From: Omphiscola glabra
Lineage: Eukaryota; Mollusca; Gastropoda; Lymnaeidae
NCBI GenBank assembly: GCA_964017045.1
Contig: OZ024807.1
Coordinates: 6,634,481 to 6,698,480, forward strand
Reading direction: 5' to 3'
Length of the DNA stretch: 64,000 bases
The notes beneath the pieces were generated by a model. That model had not been told where the DNA came from. It made no database searches and saw only the letters and a program-made list of their open reading frames with translations. Shown here one piece after another: positions 53,400 to 63,265 of the stretch. The position numbers and the translations under genes were made by a program. Every line of letters starts with the position of its first letter. Within the stretch, counting starts at the first letter, position 1.

Positions 53400-53860
53400 C
53401 TTCCACCTCGCACTCCTTTTTCTGTTTCTGCATGCTCCCCATTTTTTATCTCTTTTAATCTCTACCTCTCCTCATTATCATCTCTCTACCTCTCCTCTCT
53501 ACCCAATCCTCTTTATACTCTGCTCTTTATCCTTTACTCTCTACCTCTCCTCTCTATCCACAACCTTCTACCCTCTCTTCTCTACCCTTTTCTCCTTACC
53601 CTTTCCCTTCTACTCTCTCTTCTCTACTATCTCCTCTCCATCATCTGTACCCTATCTTCTCTTCCCTATCGTCTCCTCTCTGACCTCTCCCTGGTACCCG
53701 TTTCCCTCTACCCTCCTCTTTCTACCCTCTCCTCTTTACCCTTCCACTCTAACCGCCCTTCTCCGTTCCTCCTCTCTCTCCCCCCTCGTCGCCCATCTAC
53801 TCTGATCCCTACACTCTACCCATCCCTCTCTTCCTCGACAAAACTCTGTCCCCCACAACG
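53400..53860. repeat. Pyrimidine-rich degenerate repeat (CTCTCTACC)
   Basis: Irregular 8-20 bp units around CTCTCTACCCTCTCC. The plus strand is almost wholly C and T, mirroring the purine tract at 18.6-20.4 kb. The open frames here are Ser/Leu/Pro-rich artefacts. Confidence 0.9.
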
Positions 53861-54121
53861 GCACCACTTCCATCTCGAAACTTCATAAACTCCCAACATC
53901 CCCCTTGTTTTCCGGTCTCCCAAACCCTCATTTATTTTGTTTTCTCTGACATGCGTGTATTACCCTTGCAGGCATGTCTGCAGGTGTAAACACTCTCCCA
54001 CCCCCTCTCTTCCACCGTCTTATACGTCTAATGATAATGATTAATTTTTTGCACTCGCGCCTAGAGTGCACGAGTGGGACCGTTCTGTCCAGAGCAGTAA
54101 ATATTGACAACGAGTCTAATT
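53861..54121. other. Unique sequence before a SPIN copy
   Basis: No gene or element was recognised. Confidence 0.35.
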
Positions 54122-54129
54122 ATTTAGTG

Positions 54130-54326
54130 CGGTGGCTCTCAACCTTCCTGATGCCGCGACCTTTTAATACAGTTCCTCATGTTGTGGCGACCCCCAACCA
54201 CAAAACAATTTTCGCTGCTACTTCATAACTGTGGTGTTTATGTGTTTTCTGATGGTCTTAGGTGACCCCCGGTAAAGGGTCATTCGACCCACAAAAGGGC
54301 CGCGACCCACAGGTTGAGAACCGCTG
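54130..54326 (-). mobile_element. SPIN-like non-autonomous hAT element, 197 bp
   Basis: Plus-strand ends CGGTGGCTCTCAACCTTCC and ACAGGTTGAGAACCGCTG. The minus strand reads CAGCGGTTCTCAACCTGTGG, GTCGCGGCCC, GGGTCGAATGACCC, CACCTAAGACCATCAGAAAA, CAGTTATGAAGTAGCAGCGA, GGGGGTCGCCACAACATGAG. Perfect 8-bp duplication ATTTAGTG at 54122-54129 and 54327-54334. Non-coding. Confidence 0.93.
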
Positions 54327-54334
54327 ATTTAGTG

Positions 54335-54689
54335 GAAAGAGAAGAAAAAGATGTATAGAAAAATATCTGATGTCCTGTTGTCATTAATTTTTTTATTCAA
54401 TCTGATTAACATCTTGTGTGGCCTCAGAGAAATATGTTGCAGTAGTGGTTGCTATGTAACAAATACAAAATTAAAATATAATGATAGAAATGTATCACAC
54501 AAACGTTTCGTGTTTTTAAGGTTACAACTCTCTCCTTGAATCTGTTCTATGTATTTCCGTGATTATCTTCAACCCAAAGAGTTAAACGGCTGGTGGTGTC
54601 GGGGTGGGTCCACCCCAGAGTTGGATGTTGATTGCTGGCAGTAAATGGCCACTTGGTCTGAAGACATTTTAGGCCTCACCCAGCCCTTC
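54335..54689. other. Unique sequence
   Basis: AT-rich to 54560. No gene was recognised. Confidence 0.4.
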
Positions 54690-54750
54690 CCCTAACTCAC
54701 ACAGCCCCTCCCCCAACTCACCCAGCCTCTCCCCCAACTCACCCAAATAC
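54690..54750. repeat. Short 21-bp repeat (CTCACCCAGCCCCTCCCCCAA), about 3 copies
   Basis: Three adjacent units share AACTCACCCAGCC and CCTCCCCC. Pyrimidine-rich. Confidence 0.85.
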
Positions 54751-54824
54751 ACACATCATCTATAAATAGTAACACCAAACATGAGATAAATGTATGTTAA
54801 TCCATGGATGAGTTGGACCTTGTG

Positions 54825-55100
54825 TTCGGCTAGTGGTGTTCCCGGTGGATGAATGAGACCACGTGTTTTGCTTGTGTTCCCGGTGAATGATTGAGACCAC
54901 GTGTTTTGCTTGTGTTCCTATTGCATGAATGATATCACGGTGGCTTCCAGTTATTCCAGAAGATGTAATCAGATCACGTTGTCTAAAAGTGCTCCAAATT
55001 GTTGAATTAGACCATGTGATCTGCCAGTGTTTTCATTGGATGTATTAGACCACGTGGTCTCCCAGTGTTTCCACTGGACGTATTAGGCCGCGTGTTGGGT
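54825..55100. repeat. Degenerate ~38-bp repeat (GAGACCACGTGTTTTGCTTG)
   Basis: About seven units share GTGTTCCCGGTGGATGAATG and a GACCACGTG core. The first two are 38 bp apart and close; later ones diverge (GACCATGTGATCT, GACCACGTGGTCT). Each unit keeps a CACGTG-like E-box. Confidence 0.85.
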
Positions 55101-55698
55101 CAGGGTAATTAAAGCAGCAATGCTTTCTGGGCCTAATCGCTAAGGATCGATGCCAATGCTTTTTCGAAAGGATCTCAGCACCAGTGTTCATTTCTCACGC
55201 CTTGCTTGGAGTAGAGCAGGTAGCAGGTTGGTGAGAGGGTGGGCTTGAGGGGAGGGGGGGGCGCACAGGTTAAGCATTTGCAATAGTTTAGCCCGGAGGC
55301 GGAATGGCGCGCCATTTGTTTTAGCGGACGTCATCAATAATTGCTATGTTCCATTTTCGCGGGAATATAATTAATGGCAATATTATGACATGCATTTGTG
55401 TGCTCAAGAATCGATATTGAAGTATCGTTTTTTAAATAGTAAAAAAAACTCGATATCAAGTTCTTTAGGCGGTGTTCTCGAAAGCTTCTCGTGCTCTGGG
55501 AATAATGGATGCAAAACCCCACACCCTCGACCGTTTCCACCCTTGATTAATATTTGGTTGGATGTGTGGACATTGTGTCTGATGGAAAGGGTGTGTGTGT
55601 GTGGGGGGGGGGTGTATTCGTGTTATTATGTAATTTCAACGTGAACCTGGGATGTGGAGGGGGTGGGGGTTAATGAGAGGTAGATGAGAGAAGGGAAC
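55101..55698. other. Unique sequence
   Basis: Contains GGAATGGCGCGCCATT at about 55302-55317, a 14-bp palindrome core, and several AATTA sites. G-run near 55253. No gene was recognised. Confidence 0.4.
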
Positions 55699-56692
55699 CG
55701 AATTTTCGCGCATGTAAGACGCACCCCAATATAATACGCACCTGTATATAAGACGTACCCATATATAAGACGTACTCATATATATGACGTACTCATATAT
55801 AAGACGTATTCATAAATAAGATGCGGGTTTTGCAAAATTTTGTAAAAAAAATTTTTTACATAAGACGCTCGCGGCCTCGCCTTCAACCGCACTGACCAAT
55901 TTATATCGAGTGGTTTTCTTTATCTTTATCATAAATGAAAACTTGTCCAATGTTTCATCACCCGTCGGATGTAAACAAGGCTTCATTACGGTACCATTTT
56001 TAATTTACCGTTAGATTAAAGAATTGTCCAAGGCAGGACCGCGACGACCATTTGTGTAAAACAAATATGTTACATAAGACGCACCCATGTATAAGACGCA
56101 CCCATGTATAAGACACACCCATATATAAGACCCACCCATATATAAGTGGCACCCATGTATAAGACGCACCCATGTATAAGACGCACCCATGTATTAGACG
56201 CACCCATATATAAGACCAACCCATATATAAGTGGCACCCATGTATAAGACGCACCCATATATAAGTGACACCCATGTATAAGACACACCCATGTATAAGA
56301 CCCACCCATGTATTAGACGCACTCATGTATAAGACGCACCCATGTATAAGACGCACCCATGTATTAGACACACCCATGTATAAGACGCACCCATGTATTA
56401 GACACACCCATGTATAAGACGCACCCATGTATAAGACACACCCATGTATAAGACGCACCCATGTATAAGACGCACCCATGTATAAGACGCACCCATATAT
56501 AAGACCCACCCGTATATAAGTGGCACCCATGTATAAGACGCACCCATGTATAATAAGACACACCCATGTATAAGACGCACCCATTTATAAGACACACCCA
56601 TGGAAAAGACGCCCCCATGTATAAGACGCACCCTGGGTGCGGGGTACGTAAAAAATAAATTTGTATAAGACGCGTCTGACATACGCGAGAAT
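55699..56692. mobile_element. Transposon-like element with TCGCGYATGT ends, packed with a 17-bp repeat
   Basis: The left end TCGCGCATGTAAGACGC (55706-55722) matches the inverted right end (TCGCGTATGTCAGACGC from the complement of 56672-56688) at 15 of 17 positions. Between them lie two blocks of the 17-bp unit ACCCATGTATAAGACGC (55715-55865, diverged; 56073-56635, about 33 copies) separated by about 200 bp of unique sequence. The ends are themselves related to the repeat unit (ATGTAAGACGCACCC). No coding region. The superfamily is not assigned. Confidence 0.65.
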
Positions 56693-56952
56693 ACGATATA
56701 GCTCGTGCGTCTTCGCACCAATAGCTAGTGGGACGATGCCTACGGGCACGCGATGTGCACAACTGTAACGACACAGTCAGGGACGAATCAGTAAATAAAA
56801 TATAGTTTAAAAAATTTGCCTAAAATATTGCTAAAATATAGGACCTATTTAAAAAAAAAAACATTAAAAAATGACAGTATGCCCCAGCTATGTAGAAACG
56901 TCTACATCGGAAAAGTGACAGCCGGCCAAGAACAAAAATATTTTTTGAACGA
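56693..56952. other. Unique AT-rich sequence
   Basis: Nothing recognised. Confidence 0.35.
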
Positions 56953-57163
56953 CAGTGGCGTCACCAGGAACTGATTTATACATTTCTACGCCCAGCCCAA
57001 AGGTCATCAGTATGCCGACCCCCCTTTCCTTAAAAAAAAAGCTTATTTATAATTTGCAATTTAATATGTAATATGATTTTTGTAATTTCGTTAAAAAAAA
57101 GCTTAAGACAATATTTACAACCTTTGAGCTACATTACAGTTTTAATTACAAGATACGCTACTG
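56953..57163. mobile_element. hAT-type MITE, CAGTGGCGTCAC / CAGTAGCGTATC ends
   Basis: Left CAGTGGCGTCACCAGG; right GATACGCTACTG inverted gives CAGTAGCGTATC. 211 bp, AT-rich interior, no coding capacity. The flanking 8-mers do not match well. Confidence 0.5.
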
Positions 57164-57253
57164 TTACGCACTTGTTAGGAAATTGCATGATATTAACTGC
57201 TACAAAAAACAAAACAAAAAATGCATCGAATCTCTTCAAGCCGTCTTAAAGAC

Positions 57254-57554
57254 GGTTACCGGAAATTTGATCGAAAGAAATTTCGTCGACGGAAAATTGA
57301 TCGACGGAAATTTGATCGAACGGAAATTTTGTCGAATCTTCTTTTCAGTTCAGACTTTAAACTTTTCGTCAAATTTCTTTTTGAACGCACTATACTATAT
57401 AGCAAAACAAAATAATGCGTTCAAAAAGAAATTTGACGCAAAATTTTAACGTATAAACTAAAAAAAAAAGATTCGACCAAATTTCCGTTCGATCAAATTT
57501 CCGTCGATCAATTTTCCGTCGACGAAATTTCTTTCGATCAAATTTCCGGATACG
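57254..57554. mobile_element. Foldback (long inverted repeat) element with 9-bp flanking direct repeats
   Basis: Two nearly identical inverted arms of about 130 bp (57259-57388 and 57417-57549) surround a 28-bp loop. Arms start CCGGAAATTTGATCGAAAGA and contain internal repeats of the type GACGGAAAWTTGATC. CTTAAAGAC lies directly outside on both sides (57245-57253 and 57555-57563). Long terminal inverted repeats with 9-bp duplications are the mark of Mutator-like (MULE) foldback elements, so that is my best guess. Non-coding. Confidence 0.75.
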
Positions 57555-57563
57555 CTTAAAGAC

Positions 57564-58867
57564 AGATGTGGACACACGCAACATTTATGTAACGCCGAAT
57601 TATTCATTTAATGTCTGTGGGTGGATAATAAATCAATTTTTTGTTTAAACTGCATTTGTATGGCATTTTAAGCGGCATTTTATTTCCCCCATTTCCACAT
57701 TTCACCCCTTACCCCCTGCCTCCCAATTCCCCCCTTTTCCCCTTCCTCCCCATGTCTCCTTCCCCCCCCCCCCCCTTTTTTTCTTTCTTTTTACCTGATC
57801 GCAGCTTCTTTTAATTTTAATTTTTTTTGATGCGGTTTCAGTATTCCCACAATGCAATATTTTTTTCTTGGATCCGACGCTGACCAGGATTTGTATCCAG
57901 CTCCAGTTTCAGTTAACCGTGAAATAATATGTTAATTGTTATGTGTGTATACGACAAGGAAGGCCGGGGCATACGGCTTGCTATCCCTTAAGACGGCGCT
58001 ACGCGAAGCGCGCATTTAATTAGCAATGTAATGCTTTTTGTTTTTGACTCAAGTCATCAAGAAAAAGTCGACATCTGTGGCGATTCTTTCTTATGGTTTG
58101 CGGACGCGATCACGTGATATGCTGGTGAAGAGTTATGAGGATTATTTCCGTTTCTGAGTTTTTTTAAAATTATCTCGATGTGTATATTTACATGACTTAG
58201 TATAGCCAACCCAAGGAAAAGTCTAACAATAATAACCTAAATGCTATTCTAAAATTTCTTTAAATATCTGCCTGTGATCGAAATAAGCTTCTTAACAATC
58301 CTTTATGAGCAACCTGTATGTAAATTAGATTCCAACAGCTCTTTATTACCTACCTGTAATCTAAATGCGATTCCAACAGTTCTTAATTTAGCTTTTTTAA
58401 AGAGATTCCTAGTCTTTTATAACATGGTCTTCGGAAATATTCACAAGTCCATTTATTATCAAATCTAATGGAAAGTCAATAGCATTCCGTATTTACATTG
58501 TCTATAAAAGATTCTAATTTTTTTTTGTAACCTAATCTACGTTAGATTCTGACAGTCCCTTGTTAACTAACGGTAATCTATAGGGAAATTCTAACAATCC
58601 CCTTTTTTACCCACCGTAACATGAGCGTGAATCTGTCAGTCCATTTATAAGGTATATCTAAAGGAGATTTTTAAGTCTCTTATTACCTAATCAAAGGAGA
58701 GATTCCAGTGGTCCTTCCCCCCCCCTCCATACTATAAGATAAAATTGATTTAAAAAATAGAAGGCCAAAACTAAACGAAACAAGACCCGAAGTTAATTTA
58801 AGCATATCTATAATTCACACCAGTGTTAAGAAGTGGATGTCAGGCTTGAGCTACGAACAGTGGAACA
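57564..58867. other. Unique sequence
   Basis: C-run near 57763 in a pyrimidine-rich stretch (57685-57790), then AT-rich sequence with loose TCTAACAATCC / GATTCCAACAG-type repeats at 58200-58700. No gene was recognised. Confidence 0.4.
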
Positions 58868-59300
58868 CCGAGGAACGGCCGGGGTATCGTAAAGTCGAAC
58901 CACGGGGGTATCGTAAAGTCGAACCACGAGGGTATCGTAAAGTCGAAACACGGGGGTATCGTAAAGTCGAACCACGAGGGTATCGTAAAGTCGAAACACG
59001 TGGGGAATCGTAAACTCGAACCACGGGGTATCGTAAACTCGAACCACGGGGGTATCGTAAAGTCGAAACACGGGGGTATCGTAAAGTCGAACCACGAGGG
59101 TATCGTAAAGTCGAAACACGTGGGGAATCGTAAACTCGAACCACGGGGTATCGTAAACTCGAACCACGGGGGTATCGTAAAGTCGAAACACGGGGGTATC
59201 GTAAAGTCGAACCACGAGGGTATCGTAAAGTCGAACCACGGGGGTATCGTAAAGTCGAACCACGGGGGTATCTATCGTAAAGTCGAACCACGGAGTGTTT
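58868..59300. repeat. Minisatellite, 24-bp unit, about 18 copies, with 120-bp higher-order unit
   Basis: The basic unit is CGTAAAGTCGAACCACGGGG plus GTAT. Positions 58981-59100 and 59101-59220 are identical by eye, and 58921-58980 matches 59041-59100 with a single difference. Variants (CGTAAACTCG, ACACGTGGGGAATCG) recur in fixed order every 120 bp. Confidence 0.97.
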
Positions 59301-60185
59301 ACAATTTGCTAGATACCGTATAAAATTTCACGGTACATTAAAAAACAACATTTCAGTACATAATATATGTTTATCCGCAACAGAAACAAGAGTTCATGAT
59401 GCTCCACATGCTAATGTCGTAGTTGTGTAATGTGCGAATTGCTGGATGATTATTGGACCCCTGGCTGTGTCGAAATGAGAACCGTTAGAAAAAAAAGAAG
59501 AAAACAAAACAAAAAAAAAGGGGGGGGGGGGGTTTGCGGGGGAGGGATGACATTCTTGATGTTTTCAAACGACGCCCAAACCTCGCGTCCTTGTGAATGG
59601 GTTTATATTTCAATAGGGCGCCTTCTTTTTTAAATCTGAAATCGCCAAATCTCCGTTTACAACAAACACATTATTTTTTGTAAAGCTCACGCCACCAGCA
59701 AAACTCTTGATGCTCAGCAGTAAATCATAAAATCAGACTTTGTCGACTACAGATGGAACTATAAAATTTAAAAAACCGGAACAGATGTCTCAGCTTCGCC
59801 GAGTCTAGCAAGAGGGATTAAAAATTAATTAATTCCCGAGTTATTTTAGCCAACAGTCCGGAGGATTATGTCCCCTTTTCATGTTTTCACGAGGCAATAT
59901 TTTATGAAAACGTCGAATGCTCGAGAGGGATTTGGAAAATGTTTAGTGTGATCCATAAAGAAACGTGACGTGTTAGATCAGTTGGCAGTTGAGTTCGTCA
60001 TCAGAACCCTCAACCTTTGAAGAGTGGTTTAGTTTTTTAAACTGGTCGATGACATGGGAGCGAAAGTTATGATGTGTGGACAAAACGAAAGTAGAAACTC
60101 TACTCGGGGAAAAGACTGTATCATGTAGAGGGGTATTTGGGCAAAATAACGAATCATATAGGGTTTTATAATAAGGAAAAGAATG
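59301..60185. other. Unique sequence
   Basis: G-run near 59519. 59640-59960 is non-repetitive with AATTAATTAATT near 59824. No gene was recognised. Confidence 0.4.
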
Positions 60186-60193
60186 TATTAGAA

Positions 60194-60389
60194 CAGCGGT
60201 TCTCAACTTGAGGGTCGCGACCCCTTTAGGGGTCGAACGATCCTTTCACAGGGATCGCGTAAGACCATCGGAAAACACACATACTCTACAGTTATGAAGT
60301 GGCAACGAAAATAATTTTGTTGTTGGGGTCGCCAAAGCATAAGAAACTGTATTAAAGGGTCGCAGCATTAGGAATGTTGAGAACCACTG
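60194..60389 (+). mobile_element. SPIN-like non-autonomous hAT element, 196 bp
   Basis: Starts CAGCGGTTCTCAACTTGAGG, ends GAATGTTGAGAACCACTG. Contains GTCGCGACCCCTTTAGGGGT, CGAACGATCC, GTAAGACCATCGGAAAACAC, CAGTTATGAAGTGGCAACGA, AAATAATTTTG, AACTGTATTAAAGGGTCGCA. Perfect 8-bp duplication TATTAGAA at 60186-60193 and 60390-60397. Best-preserved copy in the window. Confidence 0.95.
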
Positions 60390-60504
60390 TATTAGAAGGG
60401 GGAAAAGTGATAATATTTGTTGGTGATTGCTGAATAAGCAATACAGAAACCCACAGGGGTAGCAAACTAAAGCCACCAGGCCACACACGGAGCACTGTCA
60501 AAGC

Positions 60505-60660
60505 TGCCAACCACTTCATCTGACCCCCGCCAATTCATTCGGCTCGCGCCACTTCATTCGCCCCCCCGTCACTTCATTCGGCCCTCGCCACTTCATTCGG
60601 TCCCAACCACTTTATCCGATCCCCACCACTTCATTCAGCCCCCAACAACTTCATCGGCCC
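60505..60660. repeat. Degenerate 19-bp repeat (CCACTTCATTCGGCCCCCG)
   Basis: About eight units share CCACTTCATTCGGYCC, with diverged ATCCGATCCC and CAGCCCCCAA forms at the 3' end. Confidence 0.9.
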
Positions 60661-60960
60661 CCTCCACATACACGGCCCTCCGCTGGCGTGAAGTTCATTG
60701 TCACGTTTTCGAAATACCCCTGAGTCATGCGTGCCTTGTTCATGTTTGATTGTCATGCAATGTCCGGTCGAGTCCACATGTCTCCATGCCATGTGAGATA
60801 CGTAGGTGAAAGACTGACGAAAGCAAAAAAAGCCCCACCGAAGTTATATCCCATGACATAATTTCCCAAGGTCTTAAAGAAGTCAGCTATTTCACTCAAA
60901 GGCTAAGTATGCTCTTCTATAACTATATATATGAGGTTTGTTCAGGTATTAGACACTGAC
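60661..60960. other. Unique sequence
   Basis: Nothing recognised. Confidence 0.35.
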
Positions 60961-61153
60961 CAGTGGCGTAGATAGGTTAAGCCCGCCGGGGGCGGGTCAC
61001 GAATTCTCGCCCCCCCACCCTTTTTTTTGTTCCACCGGAAAAAAAGAAACGCCCTTCAGATAGCCGACAAGGACGAACCTCACTATAAACACACAAAAAA
61101 GTGCATTCCGGGGGCGGACCGCTCCATCCGCACCCCCCTTCGGACGCCACTTG
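60961..61153 (-). mobile_element. MITE of the CAGNGGCGT group, about 193 bp
   Basis: Left CAGTGGCGTAGATAGGTTAA; right CGGACGCCACTTG is an imperfect inverted match. The minus strand contains GCGGTCCGCCCCCGGAATGC, placing it in the same group as 36125, 53100 and 63205. Confidence 0.5.
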
Positions 61154-61741
61154 GTCTAACTCATTCATGCTTCACTGGTGCAGACCCTCGCCAGGATTCG
61201 CGAACACTTTCCGGGGCGATGCGTCATCACTTTATTTGTCTCCTCATTTGATTCCGTCCGGTTAAAATACCTGTTTTGTGTGTGTGTGTGTGTATTGAGT
61301 TTTTATCTTTCCTGCAAGCACCCTTGAGATCTTCCATAACAACATTTTACGTTAAACAGGGGTGGGGGGCCCCGGGGGGTTGGGGGGTCAGCCTTTCAAC
61401 ATTCCAATCAGCTTTCCAATCAACGCCGATCTTGTTTTTTTTTCTTCTTCTTTTTTTCAACACTGACCTTGACATCCGCACCATTCCCACCCTTCCCCAA
61501 GGCACGACCTCATACTTGAGCTGAAATAACATTTTGTCCACCCTCCTTGACCGCTGTTGAACAGATTATTGTTTTTATTATTTTTTTTCCTGAAACGATT
61601 CATAAACTGTGCTCAACGACCCCGTAAAAGAAAAAAATAATTAGAATAATTGTCTTAAACACGATTTTTGCTGGTTGTTTCATTGTCTTTGATAATTTTC
61701 CAATTGCTCCTTCACTCTCCACTCCTCACCACACCCTTTCC
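61154..61741. other. Unique sequence
   Basis: (TG)n at about 61275-61294, G-run near 61375-61388, T-rich stretches. No gene was recognised. Confidence 0.4.
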
Positions 61742-62435
61742 CCCTCCATGCAACTCCCCATCCAACTCCCCACCCAACTCCCCATCCAACTCCCCACCCA
61801 ACTCCCCACCCAACTCCCCACCCAACTCCCCATCCAACTCCCAATCCAACTACCCACCCGACTCCCCATCCGACTCCCTATCCGACTACTCATCCGACTC
61901 CCCATCCAACTCCCCATCCATCCCCCATCCAACTCCCCATCCAAACCCCCATCCAACCCCGCATCCAACTCCCCATCCGACCCCCTGTCCGACTCCCCAT
62001 CCAACTCCCCATCCAACTCACCATCCAACGCCCCCCAATCCGATTCTCAATGCAACCCCCCCGCCAACTCACCATCCAACTCCCCATCCAACTCACCATC
62101 CAACTCCCCATCCAACTCACCATCCAACTCACCACCCAACTCCTCACCCAACTCCCCACCCAACTCCCCACCCAACTCCCCACCCAACTCTCCATCCAAC
62201 TCCCCATCCAACTCTCCATCCAACTCCCCATCCAACTCCCCATCCAACCCCCCATCCGATCCTCCATCCGACCCCCCCCCATCCGACCCCCCATCCGACC
62301 CCCCCATCCGACCCCCCCATCCGACCCCCCCATCCGACTGCCCATCCGACCCCCATCCGACTGCCCATCCGACCCCCCATCCGACTCCAAATGCGACTCC
62401 CCACCCGACTCCCCATCCAACTCCCCATCGCTCAG
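61742..62435. repeat. Minisatellite, 12-bp-based unit (AACTCCCCATCC), about 55 copies
   Basis: ACTCCCCATCCA units with ACCCCCCATCCG variants in the 3' half. The plus strand lacks G except in CCG, so it is strongly C-rich. Long Pro/Ser/Asn/His open frames on the plus strand and Gly/Trp/Met frames on the minus strand are artefacts of the 12-bp period. Confidence 0.97.
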
Positions 62436-62506
62436 AAGTAAAAAGAGAATTCCTTGAGCAACATTTCCAAATTCCCCTATTTTCCTGCGTCTGGCAGAAG
62501 TTGCCG

Positions 62507-62598
62507 ATTGAACGCAGACACGTTGAACGCAGACATGTTGAACGCAGACACGTTGAATGCAGACACGTTGAATGCGATAATGTTGAATGCGATATTAG
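62507..62598. repeat. 15-bp repeat (GTTGAACGCAGACAC), 6 copies
   Basis: Units alternate GTTGAACGCAGACAC and GTTGAATGCAGACAC, decaying to GTTGAATGCGATAAT. Confidence 0.95.
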
Positions 62599-62730
62599 CA
62601 TACATCTGTAAGCACACACATATAGTCAGACCTCTGTAAGCAGGCTTCTGTAAACCGACCCCTGTAAACAGATGTGATTAGTCTTGCAGTTTCAATTACA
62701 TTCATTGTGAAACGCCCGAACGTTCCCAAA

Positions 62731-62876
62731 GACAAGACGGCGACGTTGTACCCAAAAACTGAGGAGCTACGGCAATGAGTCAAGATGGCCAAGTTGTACC
62801 CAAAAAATGTGTAGCTACGGCAATGAGTCAAGATGGCCAAGTTGTACCCAAAAAATGTGTAGTTACGGCAATGAGA
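62731..62876. repeat. Tandem repeat, 48-bp unit, 3 copies
   Basis: GGCAATGAG anchors at 62771, 62819 and 62867 are 48 bp apart. Units contain CAAGATGGCCAAGTTGTACC and AAAAAATGTGTAG. Confidence 0.93.
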
Positions 62877-63204
62877 AAAGTCTACGCAAACGACGCAAGG
62901 GGGTGACTCTAAGGTGAACATGACATTTCTTTGTGAAAGTAAAAAAAAAAATTATGACTTTACGAGGCAACTTTTTTTTGTTCTTTGTTGTTATTGTATT
63001 TTATCCGGTCAGAAAATTTCTTGTGTTAAATGAGAATGAGAGAATATGGAAGAAAGAGATGGAGAGGCATAAACAGAACACACACCCACATACCTCCAAC
63101 ACACACACACAGACATGACTAAATAAGTTATCGTGTCTAATACACCGTGGCTAGCAACAAGCGTTGTTGGTGTAATGTTGTGCCACGACCACAAGCTTTG
63201 GATA
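62877..63204. other. Unique sequence
   Basis: (CA)n-like tract at 63079-63115. Nothing else was recognised. Confidence 0.4.
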
Positions 63205-63265
63205 AGGGCGCGGGAAACGGCGGTCCGCCCCTGGCGGCGCTTATAAGGGGCGGAATTGTTAGCAC
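63205..63265 (+). mobile_element. Internal fragment of the GTCCGCCC-group MITE
   Basis: GGCGGTCCGCCCCTGGCGGC, GCTTATAAGGGGCGGAATTG follows the same block order as 36160-36220. No ends were identified. Confidence 0.4.

Noticed and set aside
53161..53888. Overlapping 214- and 174-codon Ser/Leu/Pro frames
   Set aside because: They lie in the CTCTCTACC pyrimidine repeat and owe their length to lack of A/G-rich stop codons.
61748..62611. 287-codon Pro/Ser-rich frame and overlapping Gly/Trp/Met frames on the minus strand
   Set aside because: All follow from the 12-bp AACTCCCCATCC array; no start context, splice sites or non-repeat domain.
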